From an uncultured Eubacterium sp. (lineage in GTDB: Bacteria > Bacillota > Clostridia > Lachnospirales > Lachnospiraceae): 35,178 bases of DNA. Shown here piece after piece: positions 16,383 to 23,546 of the stretch (positions are counted from its first letter, which is position 1; each line of letters begins with the position of its first letter). Location: NCBI GenBank assembly GCA_910577225.1, contig CAJTMV010000041.1, forward strand, positions 1 to 35,178. Reading direction: 5' to 3'. Below the pieces are notes generated by a model. That model made no database searches. It saw only the letters and a list, made by a program, of their open reading frames with translations, and was not told the origin of the DNA. The translations under genes were made by a program, and so were the position numbers.

Positions 16383-17021
16383 TTACGATTCTTCCTGACT
16401 GCGCAGCATATTATACGACAGCTGCATCAGGCTGTCTGATAAATGCACGTTTTCCACGACTACATTTTTATCCATAAGATCCAGGTCCACATGCGCAAAA
16501 TTCCAGATCGCCCGTATGCCAAGTCCCACAAGGCGATTCGCGACCGAATCCGCGGAATGCTTCGGCATCGTAAGCGCGGCGATGTCGATTTTATGTGCGG
16601 CTGCAAACGACTCCAGCTCCTCGAGCATCATAATCGGAATGCCCCGCAGCGAATGCCCCCGCAGCATCGGGTTGACGTCAAACAATCCGATAATTACAAA
16701 TCCCAGTTTTTCAAATTTACTGTAATTCGCCAGCGCCTGCCCCAGATTTCCAGCGCCGATCACGATAATGTTGTGCTGCTGCTGCAGCCCCAGTATCCTG
16801 CCGATCTCATCATAGAGATACTGCACGTTATAGCCGTACCCCTGTTGTCCAAATCCGCCGAAATTGTTTAAATCCTGCCGGATCTGGGATGCAGTCACTT
16901 TCATTTTTTCACTCAGCTCATTGGAAGAAATCCGTTCCACTCCTTCGTCCAGCAGATCTCCCAGATAACGATAATAGCGCGGCATCCTGCGGATGACCGC
17001 CTGTGAAATTTCTTTTCCCAA
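16383..17021 (-). CDS. rex: Redox-sensing transcriptional repressor Rex
   Basis: Rex senses the NADH/NAD ratio and represses fermentation and respiration genes when NADH is low. The N-terminal winged helix contains MKVTASQIRQDLNNFGGFG, and the Rossmann half carries GAGNLGQAL followed by the FDVNP strand end. No ribosome binding site precedes the ATG at 17039. GAGG lies inside that extension, 8 bases before a TTG at 17021, which starts MGKEISQAVIRR and matches the short N-termini of relatives. The 212-residue form is therefore preferred, with the 218-residue ATG form as the alternative. The ABC-F stop lies only 17-35 bases upstream, implying co-transcription. Confidence 0.93.
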   Translation of the reverse strand: MGKEISQAVIRRMPRYYRYLGDLLDEGVERISSNELSEKMKVTASQIRQDLNNFGGFGQQGYGYNVQYLYDEIGRILGLQQQHNIIVIGAGNLGQALANYSKFEKLGFVIIGLFDVNPMLRGHSLRGIPIMMLEELESFAAAHKIDIAALTMPKHSADSVANRLVGLGIRAIWNFAHVDLDLMDKNVVVENVHLSDSLMQLSYNMLRSQEES

Positions 17022-17056
17022 TACGATTTCCTCTTCCATTCGATTATATAAATATC

Positions 17057-18988
17057 TTAGTCATTTGTCAATTCTTCCCATCTGTCATACAATGATTCCA
17101 ATTCCTCCTCTTTTTGCCGGATCATCGTATGCAGCTCCATCACTTTGGCAGAAATAACGGCTACTTCCGGTTTGGCCATTTCTTCTTCCAGCTGTGCTTT
17201 TTCCGTTTCCAGCTGTTCGATACGGCTTTCCACCTTATGAAGCTCATTTTCCAGTCTGCGCTGTGCCGCCTGTTTTTGCTTTTTCTGCTTCCAGTCTTCC
17301 TTTCCGCCCGTCTCTTTCAGCGGTTCCGCGGCGGCTGCTTCTTTGGATACGGACGTCTCTTTCAGCTGTGCCGTACGCAGAACGTCTCTTTTTTCCAGAT
17401 AATAGTCATAGTTTCCAATGTAATTTAACACCTGTCGTTCATGCAGCTCCAACACCCGCGTAGCCGTCCGGTTGATAAAGTAACGGTCATGAGAAACGAA
17501 AAATACCGTTCCTTCGTAATGTATGAGCGCATGCTCCAGGATTTCCTTTGACGTAATATCCAGATGGTTCGTCGGCTCGTCCAGAATTAGGAAATTGGCC
17601 TCGGAAAGCATTAATTTTGCCAGTGATACCCGCCCGCGTTCTCCGCCGCTTAAGTCTCCGATCCGCTTGAACACGTCGTCGTTTGTAAACAAAAATGCCG
17701 CCAGCACGTTTCGAATCTGCGTATTGGTCAGATGCGGATAATCATCCGAAATCTCCTCAAACAGCGTTTTTTCGGCATGCAGCACCTGATGCTCCTGATC
17801 GTAATAGCCAATGTGGACATTTGTGCCAAGCGTAATCTCGCCGGCGTCTGCAGGCAGCATCTCATTAATAATTTTTAAAATCGTCGTTTTGCCAGTGCCG
17901 TTATTCCCAATCAGCGCCACCCGTTCCCCGCGGAAGATCGAAAAGTCCACCTCTTCAAACAGACGGTTCCCGTCAAACGATTTGGCCAGACGCTCCACTT
18001 TGATGACGTCGTTTCCGCTCGTAATACATGGTTCCAGCTTTAGATGGATATCGGTCGATTCTTCGGTCGGCTTGTCCAGCCGCTCGATTTTGTTCAGCAT
18101 CTTTTCTCTGCTTTCCGCACGTTTGATGGATTTTTCCCGATTAAATGATTTTAATTTTGCAATCACCTCTTCCTGGCGGCGGATTTCCTGCTGCTGATTA
18201 TAATACGCACGTATCTGCGCGGCGCGAACCTGCGCTTTTTTTTCGGCGTATTCTGTATAATTGCCGTTATAGCTGTTTACCTGATGCTGAAAGACCTCGA
18301 TTACTTTGGACACGATTTTATCCATAAAATAACGATCATGCGAAACGATCAGCACCGCTCCGTTATAATTCAACAGATAATTTTCCAGCCACTGAATCGA
18401 CTCCATATCCAGATGGTTGGTCGGTTCGTCCAGCAGCAGTATATCCGGCTTCGTTACAAGCAGACGTCCGAGCGCCACTCTGGTCTTCTGACCTCCCGAC
18501 AGCTCCGCCTGCGTCTTTTGAAAATCCGCCTCGGCGAATCCAAGACCGTTTAACACACCGATCACTTCACTGCGATACGTATAACCGTCTGCGAGTTCAA
18601 ACTGATGGACAAGACGTTCATATTTTTCCATAAACGCTTCCAGTTCTTCCTGCGCAACGCGATCCATCTGACTTTCCATCCGTCGGATTTCCTGTTCCAT
18701 ATCGATCACTGGCTGCTTTGCAGAAAGCACTTCTTCATAGATCGTGCGTTTGCTGTCGATTACTTCGTTTTGCGCCAGATAACCGATCGTTTTTTCTTTG
18801 GCAATTGCTACCATCCCATCATCCGGTTCCAGTTCTTTTACAATCATCTTTAACAGCGTCGATTTTCCGGCCCCGTTGATGCCGACAATCGCGGCTTTTT
18901 CATGTTCTTCAATATGAAAGGATGCTTTTTGAATAATTACATCCGTTCCAAATGATTTTGATATATTCTGACAGGAAAGTATCATCAT
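17057..18988 (-). CDS. ABC-F ATPase, YdiF-like
   Basis: This 643-residue soluble protein has two ABC ATPase domains and no membrane segments. Walker A motifs are GINGAGKST and GNNGTGKTT, and signatures are LSGGQKTRV and LSGGERGRV, each followed by LLDEPTNHLD or ILDEPTNHLD. The long charged linker and C-terminal coiled coil (about 565-640) are typical. ABC-F proteins act on ribosomes; this layout and the adjacency to rex match Bacillus YdiF, a housekeeping member rather than a clear resistance type. The ATG at 18988 follows GGAGG with 7-base spacing; the longer reading to 19066 would begin at the predicted transcription start. It has a strong promoter with a dyad at the start site. Confidence 0.93.
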   Translation of the reverse strand: MMILSCQNISKSFGTDVIIQKASFHIEEHEKAAIVGINGAGKSTLLKMIVKELEPDDGMVAIAKEKTIGYLAQNEVIDSKRTIYEEVLSAKQPVIDMEQEIRRMESQMDRVAQEELEAFMEKYERLVHQFELADGYTYRSEVIGVLNGLGFAEADFQKTQAELSGGQKTRVALGRLLVTKPDILLLDEPTNHLDMESIQWLENYLLNYNGAVLIVSHDRYFMDKIVSKVIEVFQHQVNSYNGNYTEYAEKKAQVRAAQIRAYYNQQQEIRRQEEVIAKLKSFNREKSIKRAESREKMLNKIERLDKPTEESTDIHLKLEPCITSGNDVIKVERLAKSFDGNRLFEEVDFSIFRGERVALIGNNGTGKTTILKIINEMLPADAGEITLGTNVHIGYYDQEHQVLHAEKTLFEEISDDYPHLTNTQIRNVLAAFLFTNDDVFKRIGDLSGGERGRVSLAKLMLSEANFLILDEPTNHLDITSKEILEHALIHYEGTVFFVSHDRYFINRTATRVLELHERQVLNYIGNYDYYLEKRDVLRTAQLKETSVSKEAAAAEPLKETGGKEDWKQKKQKQAAQRRLENELHKVESRIEQLETEKAQLEEEMAKPEVAVISAKVMELHTMIRQKEEELESLYDRWEELTND

Positions 18989-19031
18989 CTGAAAACCTCC
19001 GATCTTTTTCATTTTATAAAACAAAAACCAA

Positions 19032-19066
19032 ATGCTGCATTTCAATATTGGTGTGAAATGCTGCAT
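19032..19066. promoter_or_regulatory. Inverted repeat at the ABC-F transcription start
   Basis: Arms 19032-19044 and 19054-19066 are 13 bases long and pair at 12 positions around a 9-base centre. The expected start from the promoter at 19073-19101 is about 19066, so the dyad is the first 35 bases of the transcript. It could be an operator or a 5'-terminal hairpin. Confidence 0.55.
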
Positions 19067-19072
19067 CTGGTA

Positions 19073-19101
19073 ATTATAAACAATTATTCTGCAATCGTCA
19101 A
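19073..19101 (-). promoter_or_regulatory. Strong sigma-A-type promoter of the ABC-F/rex unit
   Basis: TTGACG (19096-19101) and a perfect TATAAT (19073-19078) on the minus strand are 17 bases apart. This is among the best promoters in the window and should drive the ABC-F gene, rex and probably nnr, alr and mazF. Confidence 0.75.
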
Positions 19102-19157
19102 ATCATTCTGTGAAAACGGCTGATGAATTAGACAATGTGTTGCGTTTTTATATGGCT

Positions 19158-19181
19158 ACGCGGACGTGTGCGTGACCGCGT
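19158..19181 (-). terminator. Possible hairpin terminator after icd
   Basis: Arms 19158-19163 and 19176-19181 (ACGCGG/CCGCGT) enclose a further 3-bp stem. It lies 11 bases past the icd stop, but no T run follows on the minus strand, so intrinsic termination is uncertain. Confidence 0.3.
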
Positions 19182-19191
19182 CCTTATATTT

Positions 19192-20403
19192 TTATGTATA
19201 CATCTGTTCCAGCTGTTTGCGTATCTCTTTAATAAATCCCTCGCTGTTTAATACCGTCGGATGTTCCAGCTCGGTAATCAGGGCGAGATCTTTTGTCATT
19301 TTTCCGGATTCGATCGTATGGATGCAGGCCTGTTCCAGGCGATCTGCGAATGTTACGAGATCGGTGAGCTGATCCATTTCGCCGCGCTTACGCAGTGCGC
19401 CGGTCCATGCAAAAATTGTAGCGACTGAATTTGTGGACGTTTCTTCCCCGTTCAGATGTTTATAGTAATGACGCTGTACGGTTCCGTGCGCCGCCTCATA
19501 CTCGTAATACCCTTCCGGAGACACAAGCACGGATGTCATCATCGCCAGGGAGCCGAAGGCGGAGGAGATCATATCGCTCATTACGTCGCCGTCATAGTTT
19601 TTGCACGCCCAGATAAAACCGCCTTTGGATTTCATTACGCGTGCAACCGCATCGTCGATCAGTGTGTAAAAATAGGTAATGCCTGCCGCATCGAACTGGT
19701 CCTTATATTCTTTATCGAAAATCTCCTGAAAAATATCTTTAAACGTGTGATCGTATTTTTTGGAAATCGTATCTTTGGTTGCAAACCAGAGTTCCTGTCT
19801 GGTATCAAGCGCATAGGTAAAGCAGCTTCTTGCAAAACTTTCGATCGACGCCGTGACGTTGTGCTGCCCCTGGATAATGCCGGATCCCTCAAACTCATGA
19901 ATCGTCTCTTTGATCTGCGTACCGTCTGCGCCAGTAAACACAAGCTCTGCCTTCCCCGCGCCGGGCACTTTTATTTCTACATTTTTATAAACGTCCCCAT
20001 ATGCATGTCTTGCGATTGTAATCGGCATTTCCCAGTTTTTTACGCAAGGTTCGATCCCTTTTACCTTGATCGGTGTACGGAATACGGTTCCGTCCAGGAT
20101 TGCGCGAATCGTCCCGTTCGGACTTTTCCACATTTCTTTCAGATCGTACTCGCTCATACGCGCCGCATTTGGCGTAATCGTTGCGCATTTCACCGCAACG
20201 CCGTATTTTTTCGTGGCATTGGCTGAATCGATCGTTACCTGATCGTTTGTCTCGTTTCTGCAGGCAAGCCCAAGATCATAATATTCTGTCTTTAAATCTA
20301 CAAACGGCAGCAGCAGCTCGTCTTTAATCATCTTCCAGAGAATCCGGGTCATTTCGTCTCCGTCCATCTCTACCAGCGGCGTTGTCATTTTAATTTTTTC
20401 CAT
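19192..20403 (-). CDS. icd: NADP-dependent isocitrate dehydrogenase, eukaryote-like type
   Basis: This 403-residue enzyme oxidatively decarboxylates isocitrate to 2-oxoglutarate, giving NADPH and a glutamate precursor in the cytosol. Sequence features match the eukaryotic IDH1/IDH2-like subfamily rather than E. coli Icd: VEMDGDEMTRILWKMIKDEL at the start, TITPNAARM, MWKSPNGTIRAILDGTVFR, and the metal and active-site stretch WACKNYDGDVMSD. The AAHGTVQRHYY motif binds the NADP adenine end. The ATG at 20403 follows AGGAGG. It has its own promoter and stands alone, without citrate synthase or aconitase nearby. A glutamate-supply role in an incomplete TCA pathway is an inference. Confidence 0.94.
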   Translation of the reverse strand: MEKIKMTTPLVEMDGDEMTRILWKMIKDELLLPFVDLKTEYYDLGLACRNETNDQVTIDSANATKKYGVAVKCATITPNAARMSEYDLKEMWKSPNGTIRAILDGTVFRTPIKVKGIEPCVKNWEMPITIARHAYGDVYKNVEIKVPGAGKAELVFTGADGTQIKETIHEFEGSGIIQGQHNVTASIESFARSCFTYALDTRQELWFATKDTISKKYDHTFKDIFQEIFDKEYKDQFDAAGITYFYTLIDDAVARVMKSKGGFIWACKNYDGDVMSDMISSAFGSLAMMTSVLVSPEGYYEYEAAHGTVQRHYYKHLNGEETSTNSVATIFAWTGALRKRGEMDQLTDLVTFADRLEQACIHTIESGKMTKDLALITELEHPTVLNSEGFIKEIRKQLEQMYT

Positions 20404-20452
20404 TTATCCATCCTCCTGATTGTTTGCAGATCTCTGCGTTCCTATCCAAACT

Positions 20453-20482
20453 ATTTTAAACAAAGTAGCGGCAGTTTGTCAA
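20453..20482 (-). promoter_or_regulatory. Sigma-A-type promoter of icd
   Basis: A perfect TTGACA (20477-20482) and TAAAAT (20453-20458) lie 18 bases apart on the minus strand. The expected start near 20446 leaves a leader of about 43 bases. Confidence 0.65.
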
Positions 20483-20517
20483 TGCATGTACGGCTGATTC
20501 CCTTATTTTTTTTGGAA

Positions 20518-20544
20518 ACCTATACAAGCTGCCCTCATAATATA
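20518..20544 (+). promoter_or_regulatory. Sigma-K-like promoter of the Cys-rich gene
   Basis: AC at 20518-20519, 16 bases, then CATAATATA at 20536-20544 fits the late mother-cell sigma-K pattern (AC, 16-17 bases, CATAnnnTA). A vegetative reading is also possible: TTGGAA (20512-20517), 18 bases, CATAAT. The sporulation reading is suggestive, not proven. Confidence 0.4.
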
Positions 20545-20580
20545 AACCATAAAATAAATAAAAACATGGAGGCAATCAAT

Positions 20581-20823
20581 ATGAGTGATTTAGCTGCTAC
20601 AAACTGTGGATGTGGAGAAAATAATGGATGTGGATGCGGATGCGGTAACAATTCCTTTATCTGGATCATCCTGCTGTTATTCTGCTGCTGCGGTAACAAC
20701 GGAGGCGGTTCTTTCTTCGGCGGCAATGGCTGTGGCAACGGCTGCGGCGGCGACAATAGCTGTATCTGGCTGATCTTACTGCTGCTTTGCGGCTGTGGCT
20801 GCGGCGGAAACGGATTCTTCTAA
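20581..20823 (+). CDS. 80-residue Cys/Gly-rich protein with two hydrophobic segments
   Basis: The protein has 14 cysteines and many glycines and asparagines, arranged as two similar halves. Each half is a hydrophobic run (FIWIILLLF near 26-34, CIWLILLLLC near 61-70) next to Cys-Gly clusters such as GCGCGCG and CCCG. GGAGG (20568-20572) is spaced 8 bases from the ATG; the upstream ATG at 20476 has no such site and lies before the promoter. Cys- and Gly-rich short proteins of this look occur in spore-formers and are sometimes linked to spore coats, and the sigma-K-like promoter agrees. The exact family is not recognised. A strong terminator lies downstream at 20917-20955. Confidence 0.8.
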   Translation: MSDLAATNCGCGENNGCGCGCGNNSFIWIILLLFCCCGNNGGGSFFGGNGCGNGCGGDNSCIWLILLLLCGCGCGGNGFF

Positions 20824-20845
20824 ATCTGTTACGATCTCTGCTGCG

Positions 20846-20878
20846 CTTCTGCGGAGGGCACTCGCCCTTCCGCGGAAG
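20846..20878 (+). other. Hairpin just after the Cys-rich gene
   Basis: Arms 20846-20859 and 20864-20878 form a GC-rich stem with one bulge and one wobble around a 4-base loop. No T run follows. It may protect the 3' end of the mRNA or be a failed terminator ahead of the stronger one at 20917. Confidence 0.4.
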
Positions 20879-20916
20879 TAACCGGTATTACTGGCGGACG
20901 TATCTGTCAGAATAAG

Positions 20917-20955
20917 GCGCAGGAACGTGGGAAAGCTCACGTTCCTGCGCTTTTT
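20917..20955 (+). terminator. Strong intrinsic terminator
   Basis: A perfect 13-bp GC-rich stem (20917-20929 with 20938-20950), an 8-base loop and TTTTT at 20951-20955. It ends plus-strand transcription from the Cys-rich gene. Confidence 0.85.
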
Positions 20956-21032
20956 GAGGGACAGGGAAATCACTGTATGTAATAAGCAAATATAGGTTTT
21001 ACAAAATTACAACGATCCCTGAGATGGCAAAA

Positions 21033-21064
21033 CGGCGGCCTGACGATGATACGTCAGGCCGCCG
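21033..21064 (-). terminator. Terminator after the 50-residue gene
   Basis: A perfect 13-bp stem (21033-21045 with 21052-21064) with a 6-base loop lies 34 bases past the minus-strand stop at 21098. On the minus strand it runs into GTTTTG. The plus-strand side has no T run. Confidence 0.7.
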
Positions 21065-21097
21065 CTGCTCAGATAAAAGTCCTGACGGGGCATCGTT

Positions 21098-21250
21098 CTA
21101 TCTGCGTCCCCGCCTCGACTGATTTCTCATCGGCACTGCGTTTTCCCCTGTTTCTTTCTGCCGAATCTGTGTAAGCGTCAGATTCTTTTTTTTCATGCAG
21201 TCCTCGTCAATGGTATAGACTTTATTTCCATCAATAACTAATTTTCCCAT
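21098..21250 (-). CDS. Small basic protein of 50 residues, unknown function
   Basis: A complete minus-strand frame starts MGKLVIDGNKVYTIDEDCM and ends in a very basic tail with QSRRGRR. The first 18 residues look like a short beta-hairpin with one Cys at 18; the middle (KKKNLTLTQIRQKE) is likely helical. The ATG at 21250 is preceded by AGGAT six bases upstream, and a terminator follows the stop. The codon choice (GGA, AAA, ATT) resembles neighbouring genes. I do not recognise a family. It is divergent from the small gene at 21405, and the basic tail would suit a nucleic-acid or membrane-surface partner (speculative). Confidence 0.6.
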   Translation of the reverse strand: MGKLVIDGNKVYTIDEDCMKKKNLTLTQIRQKETGENAVPMRNQSRRGRR

Positions 21251-21358
21251 GATGATCCTGTTTTCTATTTATTAATAAAATTTATTTTTGATTTCATTCT
21301 TTTTTCCTGATAAATAACCTCCTCCGTTTATTATATTGAATTTCTTTTTTTTGGTGTC

Positions 21359-21384
21359 ATAAACCGTGCTGTCTGCTCATACAC
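21359..21384 (+). promoter_or_regulatory. Sigma-E-like promoter box before the 109-residue gene
   Basis: CATACACT at 21377-21384 resembles the early mother-cell sigma-E -10 (CATACAnT), with ATA 15 bases upstream (21359-21361). The start would fall close to the ribosome binding site, giving a very short leader, so confidence is low. Confidence 0.25.
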
Positions 21385-21404
21385 TAAATAAAAAAGGATA
21401 TTTT

Positions 21405-21734
21405 ATGGACAACAATTACATACCAACCGCTTTTGATGAAAAAACGCAAAATAAAGATCTTCAGATCTTAAAAACGGCTCTTCCTTATATGCGCGGGCCT
21501 CGTCAGAAAGAAATACTGACGCTGATTAAGGCGATCGAGCTAAAAAAATCTTTTGATTTAATAAATAGCGACGATACGTCTCTTTCGATCTGCTCGAGCG
21601 AAAATCCAATGGAAAATACGCTAAATATGCTTGGCGATATCCGACAGTTTTGTAATGCACAGGAGCAGGAACATATCGATATGATTTTAAACCTCTTTTC
21701 CATGTTTTCTACCTATGAAACGATGTTCTCCTGA
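21405..21734 (+). CDS. Small helical protein of 109 residues, unknown function
   Basis: The protein begins MDNNYIPTAFDEK, has a central helical stretch with LPYMRGPRQKEILTLIKAIELKK and a C-terminal Met/Phe-rich amphipathic segment (IDMILNLFSMFSTYETMF). There is no signal peptide or clear membrane helix. The ATG at 21405 follows AAAAGGA; the upstream ATG at 21366 lacks a site and precedes the -10-like box. It is followed 81 bases later by another small helical gene on the same strand. I do not recognise the family. The two proteins share size, helix content and Met-rich tails, so a paired role is plausible but unproven. Confidence 0.7.
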   Translation: MDNNYIPTAFDEKTQNKDLQILKTALPYMRGPRQKEILTLIKAIELKKSFDLINSDDTSLSICSSENPMENTLNMLGDIRQFCNAQEQEHIDMILNLFSMFSTYETMFS

Positions 21735-21815
21735 TGATCCTGCACATTTTCTGCATCTGCATCATATGTTGATGTTAGATAAGTTTTTGCTATTTTATCG
21801 ATCAGGGAGGGTACT

Positions 21816-22094
21816 ATGAATTTAGACGACGTATTTAACGCTGCAAACACAAACGGAATCTCACCGGAAAAGCTGGCCTTTTTAAAAGCCATGTCTGCAA
21901 GACAGTCCGGCAACAACGCCAAAGATATGATGGCCGCGCTAATGTCAGCTTCCAATGTCGCCCAGAAGCAGGGCGTTTCCTTTAACGAATCGGAACGCGA
22001 TATGATGCTGGAGCTTCTGCTGAAAAATCTTTCACCGGAAGAAAGCAAAAAAGCCCGCGGAATGATTCAGATGATGAAACGAATGAAAAAATAA
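21816..22094 (+). CDS. Small helical Met-rich protein of 92 residues, unknown function
   Basis: It begins MNLDDVFNAANTNGISPEKLAFL and contains MSARQSGNNAKDMMAALMSA and a C-terminal basic Met-rich helix ending MMKRMKK. The sequence predicts three or four helices and no membrane segment. GGGAGG lies 5 bases before the ATG. A weak promoter (TTGATG at 21769-21774, 16 bases, TATTTT at 21791-21796) may serve it, or it may be read with the 109-residue gene. A hairpin begins 5 bases after the stop. The family is not recognised. Confidence 0.75.
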   Translation: MNLDDVFNAANTNGISPEKLAFLKAMSARQSGNNAKDMMAALMSASNVAQKQGVSFNESERDMMLELLLKNLSPEESKKARGMIQMMKRMKK

Positions 22095-22098
22095 AAAA

Positions 22099-22144
22099 CA
22101 TACACACTGGCGCATCTTTTTTCTGTAAGGCGCCAGTGTGTATG
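22099..22144 (-). terminator. Strong hairpin terminator of the sigma/anti-sigma unit
   Basis: A perfect 15-bp stem (22099-22113 with 22130-22144) encloses a 16-base loop. On the minus strand it is followed by TTTTTTATTTTTTC, ideal for ending the anti-sigma transcript. It also lies just past the plus-strand stop at 22094, but has no T run in that direction. Confidence 0.8.
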
Positions 22145-22230
22145 TCTGTGCAGGATCCAATCATTTTACATCCGTCTCTTATGATCAGCCAAATGGTAAG
22201 ATCTTTGCAGAATCTCCGCTTATCCCGCGA

Positions 22231-22854
22231 TTATTCTTCCATAAAAGTATAATTTTCAGCGTCCGCAGGGACTTCGCCTCCGCACTGGTATCCGTAGCTG
22301 CCGGTAGTCGCGTCAGCCTCTCCTTCAATTTTAAAATAGATCGTTCGTCCCTCATGTTCCAACGCCACTTTGCAAACTCCGTTTTCATCGAACTGATCCG
22401 TAATGTTTATCTTTTTATCGTAATAATAAATCCATACGTTTCCATCGTCGTCTTTTTCCACACTGTTACCGACCTGATCCAGAACTTCTTCGGCACTTAG
22501 CGGTACTTCGTTTCCGTACTCGTCGATTGCGATTCCGCCGCCGGCTCCTCCCTGTGTCTGTCCGTCCTCATCCACATAGGAATAGGAGTAGCTGCCATCG
22601 CCATGATCTGTCACGTTTAACTGCGTCTGTTCCCCATGAAACCAGGCGGTAATTTTTTGCTGGATGCCGCCCAGATCTGCCGCATACGCCACTGTCATGC
22701 TGCCAAATGCCACTACTACCGCTGCACATGCAGCAACTGCCTTTTTCATCCGATATACACGTTTGTTTTTTTCCATGATTTCTACCTCCAAAGAAATGTT
22801 TTCGGAGGCATGCAGAGTCGAAAACGCCTTCTGATATTTTTCCTTATTCGTCAT
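22231..22854 (-). CDS. Probable membrane anti-sigma factor
   Basis: This 207-residue protein has a short N-terminal cytosolic part (about 1-36), one membrane helix (about 38-58, with AVAACAAVVVAFGSMTVAYA) and an acidic, Gly-rich external domain ending FMEE. Its start overlaps the end of the ECF sigma gene by 11 bases, the classic arrangement for a sigma/anti-sigma pair with coupled translation. The external region has YSYSYVDEDGQTQ and DEYGNEVPLSAEEV but no recognised catalytic motif. The anti-sigma role is inferred from position and topology. No zinc-binding HxxxCxxC motif is seen in the short N-terminus. Confidence 0.7.
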   Translation of the reverse strand: MTNKEKYQKAFSTLHASENISLEVEIMEKNKRVYRMKKAVAACAAVVVAFGSMTVAYAADLGGIQQKITAWFHGEQTQLNVTDHGDGSYSYSYVDEDGQTQGGAGGGIAIDEYGNEVPLSAEEVLDQVGNSVEKDDDGNVWIYYYDKKINITDQFDENGVCKVALEHEGRTIYFKIEGEADATTGSYGYQCGGEVPADAENYTFMEE

Positions 22855-23326
22855 CTTCCCAGTCCTCCTTTAATACTTCTTTCAACAGTTTACGTCCACG
22901 CGAAAGTCTGACCTTGACATTGCTTTGCGTCAGTTTTAAGACTTTTGCAATTTCTAAAATGGAGTAATCCTCATAATAATACAGATGAATGATAATCCGG
23001 TATTTTTCCGGCAGCCTCATCACTGTCTCAAATAAAGTCTCCTCCTGCGGCGTCTCAAAAGCAAGCGTTTCCATATAATCTTCCAGCGGCACTTTATTCT
23101 GCCTCCAGAACGTATGATTGACGTTTTTTGCTTTGTTAATGGCTACCCGAAGCAGCCATGCGCGGATATGCTGTTCACTGTCGAATTCTTTTTTCGTTAC
23201 ATAATACTGCAGGAACGTTTCCTGTACAATATCGTCTGCATCTGCTGCGTTTTTACATACGTTAAAGGCAGCGGCAAACAAATTGTCACGGTAACGCTCT
23301 GTCAGTTCTTCTATCGTTTGTCTCAT
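22844..23326 (-). CDS. ECF-type RNA polymerase sigma factor
   Basis: This 160-residue protein has region 2 (about 10-75, with NAADADDIVQETFLQYY for -10 melting and HIRAWLLRVAINKAKN) and region 4 (about 100-155, LPEKYRIIIHLYYYEDYSILEIAKVLKLTQSNVKVRLSRGRKLLK). No region 1.1 or 3 is present, as expected for group 4 sigma factors. The start follows GAGGGAG. The translation-coupled downstream gene is its likely inhibitor. An ECF-style promoter lies about 45 bases upstream, consistent with autoregulation. The signal it answers cannot be told from this window. Confidence 0.92.
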   Translation of the reverse strand: MRQTIEELTERYRDNLFAAAFNVCKNAADADDIVQETFLQYYVTKKEFDSEQHIRAWLLRVAINKAKNVNHTFWRQNKVPLEDYMETLAFETPQEETLFETVMRLPEKYRIIIHLYYYEDYSILEIAKVLKLTQSNVKVRLSRGRKLLKEVLKEDWEDDE

Positions 23327-23370
23327 GAGCGCTCCCTCAGTTTCTTAGTTCTTTGAAAGGTCCTTTCACT

Positions 23371-23402
23371 AATAATACAAACGGGAATGGAAAAAGGTTA
23401 CA
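23371..23402 (-). promoter_or_regulatory. Candidate autoregulatory ECF promoter
   Basis: On the minus strand TGTAACC (23396-23402) precedes CGTTT (23379-23383), resembling the TGAAAC/CGTC class of ECF promoters though with a shorter spacer. A 15-base perfect palindrome (23354-23368, TGAAAGG/CCTTTCA arms) lies immediately downstream in the leader. Confidence 0.4.
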
Positions 23403-23434
23403 AAAAAATAAAAAAATAATAAATTATATTCTTC

Positions 23435-23472
23435 AAAAACACCGCCTGTTATATTCCCAGGCGGTGTTTTTT
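23435..23472 (-). terminator. Bidirectional terminator after the hemerythrin gene
   Basis: A 13-bp stem (23435-23447 with 23459-23471, core ACACCGCCT) with an 11-base loop has A runs on one side and T runs on the other, so it can act on both strands. On the minus strand it ends transcription of the gene finishing at 23547 and insulates the sigma operon. Confidence 0.8.
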
Positions 23473-23546
23473 CTTAACATTCACAGCAGATGATAGTTAT
23501 CAGACGCTGATCTCCCAAGGTCTGTCGCTCCCAGACCTTTTGTCCC

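Noticed and set aside
21251..21330. Strong minus-strand AGGAGG (about 21319-21326) and a 10-codon frame before the 50-residue gene
   Set aside because: No start codon lies at proper spacing from the AGGAGG, and the 10-codon frame has nothing protein-like; left as possible leader sequence.
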